The position numbers and the translations under genes are program-made. 7,158 bases of DNA from Selenomonadaceae bacterium UBA3796 (GTDB lineage Bacteria > Bacillota > Negativicutes > Selenomonadales > Selenomonadaceae): positions 7,952 through 15,109 of the forward strand of contig DFES01000124.1 of NCBI GenBank assembly GCA_002369175.1. The letters run 5' to 3'. Below the pieces are notes generated by a model. It was not told where the DNA came from and did no database searches. It worked only from the letters and a program-made list of their open reading frames with translations. The stretch's first letter is position 1, and each line of letters starts with the position of its first letter. This document shows positions 1 through 6,889 of the stretch, in pieces.

Positions 1-60
1 CAGGCGGTGAGCATATACCCGCAGGCACACGCCTTCCACCTCGTTGCGACGCGAAGCTAA
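1..60 (+). CDS. possible C-terminal end of an unrecognised upstream gene (partial)
   Basis: Frame 1 is open from the window edge for 19 codons and ends in TAA at 58-60, reading ...YPQAHAFHLVATRS. Third codon positions are mostly G or C, like the recognised genes here, and a strong intrinsic terminator follows about 75 bases later, as expected after a gene end. I do not recognise the peptide. The stretch is too short to be sure: frame 3 is also open to about position 151, and the reverse strand is open across the same bases. The call rests on codon use plus the terminator. Confidence 0.4.
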   Translation, partial: QAVSIYPQAHAFHLVATRS

Positions 61-148
61 ACGCAAATTGGAAGGTTCTGCCTGCGGCAAGACTGGAACA
101 ATTGCGTTATAAACCATATTATTATAACGCAAATTGGAAGGTTTTGCC
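60..148. repeat. 23-bp direct repeat pair (60-82 and 126-148)
   Basis: The same 23 bases (starting AACGCAAATTGG, ending TGCC) occur at 60-82 and 126-148 with one C/T difference, at 78 versus 144. The second copy forms the 5' arm of the terminator at 134-166. The first copy starts an imperfect hairpin that closes at about 108. This looks like a duplicated terminator arm or a small intergenic repeat element. Which of the two cannot be told from one locus. Confidence 0.75.
102..132. repeat. 11-bp perfect inverted repeat between the two direct-repeat copies
   Basis: TTGCGTTATAA at 102-112 is the exact reverse complement of TTATAACGCAA at 122-132, with a 9-base AT-rich loop. Its left arm can also pair with AACGCAA at 60-66, and its right arm overlaps the second direct-repeat copy. 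Competing folds are therefore possible. No protein-binding role can be assigned. Confidence 0.65.
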
Positions 149-178
149 ATAGGCAAAACCTTCCAATCTTTTTCTTTC
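134..178 (+). terminator. strong rho-independent terminator upstream of the NSS gene
   Basis: TTGGAAGGTTTTGCC at 134-148 pairs perfectly over 15 bp with 152-166 around a 3-base loop. A T-rich tract (TCTTTTTCTTT) follows at 167-177. This is a textbook intrinsic terminator for transcription entering from the left. It separates whatever lies at 1-60 from the NSS gene. Confidence 0.85.
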
Positions 179-194
179 GTTCTGCTTCAAAATA

Positions 195-203
195 TGCTAC
201 AAT
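195..203 (+). promoter_or_regulatory. probable extended -10 promoter for the NSS transporter gene
   Basis: TG at 195-196, one base, then TACAAT at 198-203 matches the extended -10 element (TGnTATAAT) with one mismatch. No good -35 box sits 16-18 bases upstream; the best there is TTTCGT at 175-180. That is tolerated by extended -10 promoters. Initiation would fall near 210, just after the preceding terminator, giving a 5' leader of about 60 bases. Confidence 0.5.
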
Positions 204-270
204 CAGGGGCGTGTGTCAAAGCATCGGTCTGTTGATGTTTGCATGATTTTGTCAAATGGTGGTGTTATGT

Positions 271-1641
271 TTGGAACGTGGTAATTTTTCCTCCCGTCTG
301 GGGTTTATTCTCGTGTCGGCAGGCTGTGCCATAGGACTTGGCAATGTCTGGCGGTTCCCCTATATCACGGGACAGTATGGTGGGGCATCCTTCGTGCTCA
401 TCTACCTGCTTTTTTTGGCGATTCTGGGGCTCCCCATCATGGTGGCAGAGTTTTCCGTGGGGCGGGCAAGCCAGAGAAGTCCTGCCCTGGCCTTTGATGT
501 TCTGGAGCCAAAGGGAACGAAGTGGCATCTTCATAAATATACGGCCATCGCCGGCAATGTGCTCCTCATGATGTTCTATACCACGATATCAGGGTGGATG
601 CTCTATTATCTATACAAAATGGGCTCCGGAGGACTTACGGGAACAGATGTGGAGAGTCTTGCCGTCTTTGGGGCGCTTCTGGAGGATCCCGTGACCCTTG
701 CGGGCAATATGATGGCAATTGTCCTGATTTGCGGAAGCGTTTGCTATCTCGGCGCAGAGCGGGGCGTGGAGCGTATTACGAAGTGGATGATGAGCTGCCT
801 GCTCTTCCTGATGGTGGTTCTGGCAATCAATTCCATTCTCCTGCCGGGAAGTGAGGAAGGGCTCCACTATTACCTTTCTCCGGATTTCGACCGTCTCATG
901 GAGCACGGTTTGGATGAGGTGGTCTTTGCTGCCATGGGACAGGCTTTCTTCACCCTTTCCATCGGCATCGGTTCCCTGGCGATTTTCGGGAGCTACATCG
1001 GCAAGGAGAAGCGCCTTACCGGGGAGGCGATTCTGGTTATTCTGCTGGATACCTTTGTGGCACTCACTGCGGGTCTTATCATTTTCCCTGCCTGTTTCAG
1101 TTTCGGCGTGAGTCCCAGCAGCGGGCCGAATCTCCTCTTCGCGACACTCCCCTATGTGTTCAACAACATGCCCTTTGGGCAGTTCTGGGGAACCCTTTTT
1201 TTCCTTTTCATGACCTTTGCGGCCATGTCTACGGTGATTGCGGTATTTGAGAACATCATTGCCTCTTTCATGGAGCTTTTCCAGAAAGAGCGCAAGACTG
1301 TTGTCGCATACGGGATTCCTGCGATTATCCTCCTGTCCATGCCCTGTGTACTGGGCTTCAATTTATGGAGCGATATTCATCCCCTGGGTGCCGGAACGGT
1401 CGTACTGGATTTGGAGGATTTTCTGGTGAGCAACAACCTCCTGCCCTTGGGAAGCCTTATATACATCACATTTTGCACGCATCGCTATGGCTGGGGCTGG
1501 AATAATTTCATCAAGGAAGCGGATACGGGGGAGGGGATTGCCTTTCCAAAATGGCTTCGCTTTTATGTGACTTACATTCTTCCCCTTATCGTCCTCTATA
1601 TTTTCGTGAAGGGCTATTATGCAATGTTCTTTGCGAAATAA
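271..1641 (+). CDS. sodium-dependent transporter, NSS (SLC6/LeuT-like) family
   Basis: This is an inner-membrane symporter that would use the Na+ gradient to import an amino acid or similar small solute; the substrate cannot be told from sequence. The N-terminal signature is clear: SSRLGFILVSAGCAIGLGN followed by VWRFPY, the TM1 stretch that in LeuT is unwound and binds Na+ and substrate. About 11 hydrophobic segments are visible, a common bacterial NSS topology. At about 456 residues it is full length. I prefer TTG at 271: it gives the family-typical start MERGNFSSRLGF, and GGTGG lies 8 bases upstream. ATG at 256 adds five residues but has no visible ribosome-binding site. The gene has its own probable promoter (195-203) and terminator (1649-1686), so it is probably monocistronic. 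I see no truncation or frameshift. Confidence 0.93.
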   Translation: MERGNFSSRLGFILVSAGCAIGLGNVWRFPYITGQYGGASFVLIYLLFLAILGLPIMVAEFSVGRASQRSPALAFDVLEPKGTKWHLHKYTAIAGNVLLMMFYTTISGWMLYYLYKMGSGGLTGTDVESLAVFGALLEDPVTLAGNMMAIVLICGSVCYLGAERGVERITKWMMSCLLFLMVVLAINSILLPGSEEGLHYYLSPDFDRLMEHGLDEVVFAAMGQAFFTLSIGIGSLAIFGSYIGKEKRLTGEAILVILLDTFVALTAGLIIFPACFSFGVSPSSGPNLLFATLPYVFNNMPFGQFWGTLFFLFMTFAAMSTVIAVFENIIASFMELFQKERKTVVAYGIPAIILLSMPCVLGFNLWSDIHPLGAGTVVLDLEDFLVSNNLLPLGSLIYITFCTHRYGWGWNNFIKEADTGEGIAFPKWLRFYVTYILPLIVLYIFVKGYYAMFFAK

Positions 1642-1648
1642 ATTTCTT

Positions 1649-1686
1649 AGGATTCCCTTTTGCAAAAAGGGAATCCTCTTTTTTTG
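1649..1686 (+). terminator. rho-independent terminator after the NSS transporter
   Basis: AGGATTCCCTTTT at 1649-1661 pairs with AAAAGGGAATCCT at 1665-1677 (13 bp) around a GCA loop. A run of T residues follows at 1679-1685. The hairpin begins 8 bases after the transporter stop codon. Its presence argues that 1738-2568 is transcribed separately or by read-through only. Confidence 0.9.
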
Positions 1687-1722
1687 CAGAATATATTTCT
1701 TGAGGAAGTTCTTTTGAAGTTG

Positions 1723-1730
1723 AAGGGGAG
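1723..1730 (+). promoter_or_regulatory. ribosome-binding site that fixes the chemoreceptor start
   Basis: AAGGGGAG lies 7 bases before ATG 1738. The same frame is open back to a TTG at 1660, but that codon lies inside the terminator stem and has no ribosome-binding site. The start at 1738 is therefore clearly better. Confidence 0.8.
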
Positions 1731-1737
1731 AGTGTCT

Positions 1738-2568
1738 ATGTCTGTATCATTACTGGAAGCGTTTCAGGCAATTGCCCCGATTCTGCCGAAACTCATGACA
1801 CAGCGTGTGGGAATTGCTGTGGCGGATAGGGAAAAATGGATCGCGACCAATGCGATCAATGAGTTGAAGGATACTGTGGTGGAAGGTCTTCCGGTGAAGG
1901 AAGGTACCGCAGTGGCAAAGGCTATGCGGGAAAGGAGGAGGGTTGTCCTCTACGTGGATAAGGAGGTTTACGGTGTTCCCTACGTGGCAGTGAGTCTTCC
2001 CCTTGAAGAAAACGGCCAGGTGGTGGGCGCAGTTGCCGTCCATGAATCCCTGGAACAGCATGAGATCATGAATGCGACGGCGGAGAGTCTGGAAGCTGCC
2101 TCCAACAAGCTTGCAGACGCTTTGCGCATGATATCCGAGAAAGCCGTATCCCTGGAGGACAGCGGCAAGCATCTGCAGGAACTGGCCGGAAGAGCAGAGG
2201 ATGAGGTATCGGAGACGGACGGGGTCATTTCCTTCATTAAGACCGTGGCCATGCAGACGAACATGCTGGGGCTCAATGCTGCCATTGAGGCTGCCCGTGC
2301 CGGTGAGCAGGGGCGCGGTTTCGCCGTGGTGGCGGAAGAGGTTCGGAAGCTTGCAGAGAGCAGTGCGGATTCTGCAGAACAGATTACGGCGACCTTAGTG
2401 AAGATACGGGATTCCATCCGCAACATCAATGAGGAAATCATGGCTATTACGAACGTGAACACGGAGCAAGCGCGGCTCATCGAGGATATTTCCCAACAGA
2501 GTGAGGCATTGCAGAAAGCTTCCCATCATGTGAAGAATGTAGCAAGCAAACTGAGTGGAAACGGGTGA
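1738..2568 (+). CDS. soluble methyl-accepting chemotaxis protein (YfmS-like)
   Basis: This 276-residue chemoreceptor has no hydrophobic segment, so it should be cytoplasmic. Residues 1 to about 105 form a small sensor domain of the kind seen in short Firmicutes transducers such as B. subtilis YfmS; its family-typical stretch is KEVYGVPYVAVSLPL, followed by NGQVVGAVAVHESL. From about residue 110 it is helical and coiled-coil-like. Residues 172-207 hold the conserved hairpin tip that contacts CheA and CheW (QTNMLGLNAAIEAARAGE, then GRGFAVVAEEVRKLAE). The signalling domain is short compared with transmembrane receptors. The ligand is unknown. The gene sits between a terminator (1649-1686) and a hairpin (2574-2607), with no obvious promoter of its own visible in the 50 bases upstream. 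Placement in the receptor family is secure; a specific chemotactic or other signalling role is inference. Confidence 0.92.
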   Translation: MSVSLLEAFQAIAPILPKLMTQRVGIAVADREKWIATNAINELKDTVVEGLPVKEGTAVAKAMRERRRVVLYVDKEVYGVPYVAVSLPLEENGQVVGAVAVHESLEQHEIMNATAESLEAASNKLADALRMISEKAVSLEDSGKHLQELAGRAEDEVSETDGVISFIKTVAMQTNMLGLNAAIEAARAGEQGRGFAVVAEEVRKLAESSADSAEQITATLVKIRDSIRNINEEIMAITNVNTEQARLIEDISQQSEALQKASHHVKNVASKLSGNG

Positions 2569-2573
2569 CGAAA

Positions 2574-2607
2574 AAGGACATGGGCGGCATTTGCCGCCCA
2601 TGTCCTT
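2574..2607. terminator. long perfect hairpin after the chemoreceptor gene, terminator-like
   Basis: AAGGACATGGGCGGC at 2574-2588 pairs over 15 bp with 2593-2607 around an ATTT loop, 5 bases after the receptor stop codon. On the + strand only CCTGTG follows, not a T run. On the - strand the hairpin is followed by T residues, from the A run at 2571-2575. It probably limits read-through rightward, but by sequence it is a better terminator for leftward transcription. Confidence 0.6.
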
Positions 2608-2654
2608 CCTGTGAGTCGCGAGGAAAGGAAGAAAGGCTGGGATGAAGGATGAGA

Positions 2655-4757
2655 ATGCGTTTTTTCTGTCGAAGAATTGGACTTTTTGCCCTGCTTTGGC
2701 TGGCGGTGTGCCTCTCTACTGCCTGTGCTGCCGATGGGGGGCATTGGCGGCTGGATGAGCCGAAGAGCGCGGAGCTTTGGAATTTCCGCATGGCCACGGA
2801 TGCATGGCACAATGCAGTGGAGGGAAGGGAACCTACCAGACGGGGCATGGCGGAGCTGCATGTGTCAGCCAGTGCACAGCCATCCCTTTCCGGTCTGTCC
2901 AGCCTGCATAAGAAGCTGGTGAAGATAGCACCGAATCCCGGTCAGATTTACATTGTGGATCTCCGGCAGGAGTCCCATGGGTTTGCCGACGGATTTCCCG
3001 TGAGCTGGTATAAAAAGCGGAACAACGCCAATGTGGGAATGGATGCCGAGGCGGTAGAGAAAGACGAGGCGAAGCGATTACAGGAACTCCTGGGGGAGAA
3101 GACGCGTTTTGTTCCCCAGGGAGATTCCGACAAGGCACGGTTCAAGGAAAAGACCTTTGCGCCCAAGAAAACGCTGACGGAGCGGGAGGCGGCGGAAGCT
3201 GCGGGATTCCACTATGTGCGCTTTGCTGCGACAGACAAGGTTTGGCCGGACAACAAGGAGATAGATAACTTTTTAAAGTTCGTTTCCAATCTTCCTCCGG
3301 ATGCCTGGCTCCATTTCCACTGTCACGCAGGACATGGCCGCACGACTACCTTCCTTTCCATCTATGACATCCTGAGGAATCCCGACGTTTCCCTGGAAGA
3401 TGTGGTAAAACGTCATTACCTTCAGGGAGGGACGGACCTTCTGGCAGATGCGGAGGGGGATAAGTGGAAGGCGAAGGAGAAGCGCAAACGGGCAAAGATG
3501 TTGCGGCTCTTTTACCGGTACGCCAATGAGCTTCGCACAAAGGAGACCTCCCTTCCTTGGAGCACATGGCTGAAGCATGAGGAAAAGGCACAGGAACAGG
3601 CTTCTGCGGGAGCTTTTCCTTCGGAGCCTTCCGGTGAGCTGGACGAGGCAGCGATTGCCTCGACGGAATGGAAAGTGCCTTCTTCCTATCTCATGCCTTT
3701 GATGGAGACGGGGGTGCGGGCAGGTCAGGTGTCAATCCTCGGCGGTGCTGAGGTGTCGGAGAGGCAGATGGTTCGTTTTCTGGAAAAGCGCAACCCCCAT
3801 CCGAAGCTCAACTGTACGCCGACGGAGCTTGTGCGATGCTACTATGAAGAGGCGGGGCGCGAGGGAATTCGTCCCGACATCGCTCTTTGCCAGGCATTCA
3901 AGGAAACAGGGTTCTTTCAGTACGGCGGCGATGTTCTTCCGGAGCAGAATAACTTCTGCGGGCTCGGCGCTCTCGGCAACAAGGTCAAGGGTGCCAGTTT
4001 TCCTTCTCCCCGCCTGGGAGCCCGAGCCCACATCCAGCATCTCCTGGCCTATGCCTCTACGAACCCTCCCAGTGTGGAGATCGTGGATCCCCGCTACGGG
4101 CACATTGCCCAGAACAGGAAGGATATTCACGGTCAGATCCACACATGGACAGGGCTCAATGGTGTATGGGCAGTTCCGGGCACCCACTACGGCCAGGATA
4201 TCCTGAATCTCTGGGGGCAGGCAAAGGCTCCCGATGGCTCTCCCGAATCCATGATACAGGCAGGCATGGCTCTCCGGAAGGCACCGGAAAGTGCAGCCGC
4301 TCATCTTGCACTTGCCATTGCCTATGCCAATGGCGGACGCTCTGAGGATGCGCTGCTCGAATACGGCGAATCCCTCCGCATTGCACCTTCTGCGGAAGCT
4401 TATTATGACCGGGCGCTTCTCCATGAGAAATTGGGCGATCGGGAGGCTGCCTTGGCAGACTATACGGATGCCCTTGAGCGGGAGCCGGAATTTCTGCAAG
4501 GCTGGTATAATCGGGGGTTGCTCCTTCTGGCACTTGGCAGGAACGAGGAGGCCGTTTCCGATTTTCGGGAAAGCATTACGCTTTCTCCTCAACTAGCCAA
4601 TGCTTATGTGGGGATTGGAATCGCGAAGCTCCAAGAGAATGCGTATGCCCTTGCATGGGAGAATTTCTATGAGGCGGGGCAGATCAATGGGGCTAATGCA
4701 ATCGTCCGGGAAAATCAAAAACGCATGATGCATTGCCTGAGGAAAGCGCAAAAGTAA
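2655..4757 (+). CDS. exported PTP-like phytase / glucosaminidase / TPR fusion protein
   Basis: This is a large exported protein with three modules (numbering from ATG 2649, 702 residues). Residues 1-27 are a signal peptide (basic start, hydrophobic core, cleavage near ACA-AD). Residues about 40-315 match the PTP-like phytase of Selenomonas ruminantium in order: VDLRQESHGF, PVSWY, AATDKVWP with probable general acid D196, and HFHCHAGHGRTTTF with nucleophile C225 and R231. The 29-residue Asp-to-Cys spacing equals that of the Selenomonas enzyme (D223/C252, from memory). Such enzymes remove phosphates from inositol phosphates. Residues about 361-525 form a glucosaminidase domain that would cleave peptidoglycan; E419 in FKETGFF is the likely catalytic acid, with QNNFCGLGA downstream. 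Residues 548-682 are four TPR repeats. ATG 2655 is chosen because AAGGA lies 5 bases upstream; ATG 2649 is also possible. It should act in the periplasm or at the cell surface. Whether both catalytic domains are active is unknown. Confidence 0.9.
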   Translation: MRFFCRRIGLFALLWLAVCLSTACAADGGHWRLDEPKSAELWNFRMATDAWHNAVEGREPTRRGMAELHVSASAQPSLSGLSSLHKKLVKIAPNPGQIYIVDLRQESHGFADGFPVSWYKKRNNANVGMDAEAVEKDEAKRLQELLGEKTRFVPQGDSDKARFKEKTFAPKKTLTEREAAEAAGFHYVRFAATDKVWPDNKEIDNFLKFVSNLPPDAWLHFHCHAGHGRTTTFLSIYDILRNPDVSLEDVVKRHYLQGGTDLLADAEGDKWKAKEKRKRAKMLRLFYRYANELRTKETSLPWSTWLKHEEKAQEQASAGAFPSEPSGELDEAAIASTEWKVPSSYLMPLMETGVRAGQVSILGGAEVSERQMVRFLEKRNPHPKLNCTPTELVRCYYEEAGREGIRPDIALCQAFKETGFFQYGGDVLPEQNNFCGLGALGNKVKGASFPSPRLGARAHIQHLLAYASTNPPSVEIVDPRYGHIAQNRKDIHGQIHTWTGLNGVWAVPGTHYGQDILNLWGQAKAPDGSPESMIQAGMALRKAPESAAAHLALAIAYANGGRSEDALLEYGESLRIAPSAEAYYDRALLHEKLGDREAALADYTDALEREPEFLQGWYNRGLLLLALGRNEEAVSDFRESITLSPQLANAYVGIGIAKLQENAYALAWENFYEAGQINGANAIVRENQKRMMHCLRKAQK

Positions 4758-4806
4758 AGAGGCAGGGCAGCAGGAGAGGGATACAGAAAGGGGGAGCTTG
4801 GGGAAC

Positions 4807-6189
4807 ATGTATTTTACCGGAAGACTTTTTACAACGCACAGTAACACCAATGTCCGTCTGGAGCACATTTTCAAAATCAAGCCTTCCCAAGTCATTCTGA
4901 TGAGCTTTATCAGCATGATTGTCCTTGGAACCTTGCTGCTTATGCTGCCATGGAGTACCACTGACCATCAGGGGCTCCATCCCGTGGATGCACTGTTCGT
5001 TTCCACCTCTGCTTCCTGCGTGACGGGGTTGACGGTGGTGGATGTCCACAATGATCTGACCTTTTTCGGAAAGGTGGTCATGTTGCTCCTCATACAGGTC
5101 GGCGGTCTTGGCATCATGACGCTGGCCACGCTGGTGGCCTATTCCATGGGGCACAGGTTCCAACTGCAGGAGAATATCGTGCTGAAGGAATCCCTGAACC
5201 AGGAACAGCAATCCGGGATCGTGGAGCTCATCCGTTGCATCATCAAATATACCCTTGTCATTGAGGGTTTCTTTGCCGTTCTGCTGGCTGTCCACTTTTA
5301 TCCGGAATTTGGCGCAGATGCCATCGGATACGGGATATTCCACTCCATCTCCGCATTCTGCAATGCAGGCTTTGATCTTTTTGGGAATTACGACAGCCTT
5401 TGCCGCAGAAATGATGACTTCTTCTTGATGAACTGCCTGGCAGCTCTCATTATCCTCGGCGGCATTGGTTTTACCGTCATGGGAGAGATCGTGAACAGGC
5501 GGCGGTGGAGCAGGTTTTCTCTTCACACGAAGATCGTTCTCACGGCCAATGTCCTTCTGATCTTGATTGGAACGGTGCTGCTTATGATTTCGGAAATGGG
5601 TAATCCTGAGACCATCGGCAATATGGAGCTGGTGAAGCAATTGGAAAACACATGCTTTACTTCTATATCCTGCAGGACTGCGGGCTTTAACAGCTTTGAC
5701 CTGGGGGCTGCGACCCAGACATCTCAAATGGTCATGATACTCCTGATGTTCATTGGCGCTTCGCCTCTGTCCACAGGAGGGGGGATCAAAAGCACAACCT
5801 TTGCCATCATCGTGCTCTCCATGCTGGCCGTCTTCCGGGGACGAAGTGAAATTGTCATCTTCGGGCGACGCATCACCCGTCAGCTCCGGGATCAGTCCTT
5901 CGCCATCTTCACCATGGGCACCTTCTGGGTGGTGGCTGCAGGCATCACCCTGGCAATCATCGACAATGAGCAGAACAAATTTCTGGAGGTCGTTTTTGAG
6001 ACGGTTTCCGGATTTGGAACGGTCGGAATGGGTATTGGAATCACCAAGGAATGGGATATCTGGGGCAAGCTGATCCTTTCCCTCACCATGCTCGTAGGCA
6101 GGGTTGGGATCATGACCTTCATGGTTGCCCTCATGGAGCAAAAGACCACAACCATCCAATACCCGCCGGAGAACATCATGATTGGCTGA
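4807..6189 (+). CDS. ktrB: K+ uptake channel subunit KtrB (TrkH/Ktr family)
   Basis: This inner-membrane, pore-forming subunit of a Ktr potassium system is about 460 residues, close to B. subtilis KtrB (about 450). The four-fold pore-loop plan is complete, with one selectivity-filter glycine per repeat: SCVTGL (G74), FCNAGF (G188), SCRTAGF (G293) and GFGTVGM (G407). The conserved GASPLSTGGGIKSTTF loop lies between repeats 3 and 4. Ktr pores generally import K+, often coupled to Na+, and are gated by an RCK ring such as the KtrA encoded next. ATG 4807 follows a purine-rich AAAGGGGGAG at 4787-4796; an in-frame TTG at 4798 would add three residues but sits almost on that site. No terminator or promoter is evident between the fusion gene and this one, so they may be co-transcribed. 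NtpJ is a synonym in some annotations. Confidence 0.93.
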   Translation: MYFTGRLFTTHSNTNVRLEHIFKIKPSQVILMSFISMIVLGTLLLMLPWSTTDHQGLHPVDALFVSTSASCVTGLTVVDVHNDLTFFGKVVMLLLIQVGGLGIMTLATLVAYSMGHRFQLQENIVLKESLNQEQQSGIVELIRCIIKYTLVIEGFFAVLLAVHFYPEFGADAIGYGIFHSISAFCNAGFDLFGNYDSLCRRNDDFFLMNCLAALIILGGIGFTVMGEIVNRRRWSRFSLHTKIVLTANVLLILIGTVLLMISEMGNPETIGNMELVKQLENTCFTSISCRTAGFNSFDLGAATQTSQMVMILLMFIGASPLSTGGGIKSTTFAIIVLSMLAVFRGRSEIVIFGRRITRQLRDQSFAIFTMGTFWVVAAGITLAIIDNEQNKFLEVVFETVSGFGTVGMGIGITKEWDIWGKLILSLTMLVGRVGIMTFMVALMEQKTTTIQYPPENIMIG

Positions 6190-6190
6190 T

Positions 6191-6198
6191 AAAGGAGG
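6191..6198 (+). promoter_or_regulatory. perfect Shine-Dalgarno for ktrA with unusually long spacing
   Basis: AAAGGAGG begins 1 base after the ktrB TGA and contains part of an immediately following TAA (6190-6192). It lies 14 bases before ATG 6213. An ATT at 6210 is 11 bases away, and the TTG at 6202 is out of frame. Either the long spacing is tolerated or the rarer ATT start is used. Confidence 0.6.
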
Positions 6199-6212
6199 CG
6201 CTTGACGGAATT

Positions 6213-6875
6213 ATGTCCAGGAAAAAACAGTTCGCTATTTTCGGTCTTGGCCGGTTCGGCAGCAATCTCGCCCTGACACTGGAGGAAATGGGGTACCATG
6301 TTCTAGGAGTGGACAGGGACGAGGCTGTTGCGGAAAGTCTTGCCCGGCGTCTGACCCATGTGGTGAGTTTTGATATCCGGGATACGCAGGCGATGTACCA
6401 GGCCGGCATATCAAACTTCGACACGGTGGTCATTTCATCCAAAAATCTGGAGGCGAGCCTGATGGCTACCATGCTTTGCAAGGAGATGAACATTCCGGAG
6501 ATTATCGTCAAGGCCATTGATGAAAGACACGCCGAGATGGCAAAAAAGCTCGGGGCGACAAATGTCATCTTCTCTGAGCGGGATACGGCCAGAAGAACAG
6601 CGTTTCATCTCGTTTCTCCCCATGCGGTCGACCGCATCAGCCTGGATGCAAACATAAACATCATCAGCATGCAGGCTCCCGAAAAACTTATCGGGCAAAG
6701 TCTCATGGATGCCAACCTGCGCTTGGATTACAATATCAACGTCATTGCCATCAAACGGGGGGACACCACCCTTGTGACACCGCCACCCAACCATGTGTTC
6801 CGTGGAGAGGACAGAATCTTCCTGCTTGGTACGCCTGCCTCCCTGGCGCGCTTCGAGGAGGCCATGAATGGATAA
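6213..6875 (+). CDS. ktrA: K+ uptake regulatory subunit KtrA (RCK/TrkA family)
   Basis: This is a cytoplasmic gating subunit that forms a ring beneath KtrB and opens the pore on nucleotide binding. It has 220 residues, matching B. subtilis KtrA (about 220). Residues 7-36 are the Rossmann nucleotide-binding motif FAIFGLGRFGSN, ending in the acidic GVDRDE that contacts the ribose. The RCK_N domain runs to about residue 135. The C-terminal RCK_C (TrkA_C) domain covers about 140-220 and includes GQSLMDANLRLDYNINVIAI; in some family members this domain binds c-di-AMP, but no binding residues are assigned here. The gene starts 23 bases after the ktrB stop, which supports a ktrBA operon. Start choice: ATG 6213 gives the family-typical MSRKKQFAIFGLG; an ATT at 6210 would add one residue. 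Confidence 0.94.
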   Translation: MSRKKQFAIFGLGRFGSNLALTLEEMGYHVLGVDRDEAVAESLARRLTHVVSFDIRDTQAMYQAGISNFDTVVISSKNLEASLMATMLCKEMNIPEIIVKAIDERHAEMAKKLGATNVIFSERDTARRTAFHLVSPHAVDRISLDANINIISMQAPEKLIGQSLMDANLRLDYNINVIAIKRGDTTLVTPPPNHVFRGEDRIFLLGTPASLARFEEAMNG

Positions 6876-6889
6876 CGCACCGGAATATG

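Noticed and set aside
3..151. Open frame 3 across the repeat region
   Set aside because: It would translate both copies of the direct repeat and the terminator stem. Codon use is poorer than in frame 1.
214..256. TGTCAAA repeated at 214-220 and 250-256 as a possible operator
   Set aside because: A 7-base direct repeat with no symmetry is expected by chance in AT-rich leader sequence.
1660..1737. N-terminal extension of the chemoreceptor from TTG 1660
   Set aside because: The start lies inside the terminator stem and the extension is not family-like. ATG 1738 has a well-spaced AAGGGGAG.
1677..1737. Promoter for the chemoreceptor gene (TATATT at 1692-1697)
   Set aside because: There is no acceptable -35 box at the right distance and no extended -10 TG, and the region is simply AT-rich next to the terminator T tract.
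2655..2735. Lipoprotein signal in the fusion protein
   Set aside because: Cys residues sit near the cleavage region (WLAVC, LSTAC), but neither fits the lipobox: the first has Val at -1, the second Ser at -3. A signal peptidase I site at ACA-AD fits better.
3732..4592. 286-codon open frame on the - strand within the fusion gene
   Set aside because: It overlaps the well-supported glucosaminidase/TPR coding region, has no ribosome-binding site and matches no family.
4693..6159. Long open frame of 488 codons on the - strand opposite ktrB
   Set aside because: It mirrors a certain membrane-protein gene, and its product is rich in His, Asp and Gly with no recognisable domain, as expected from the antisense of hydrophobic codons.
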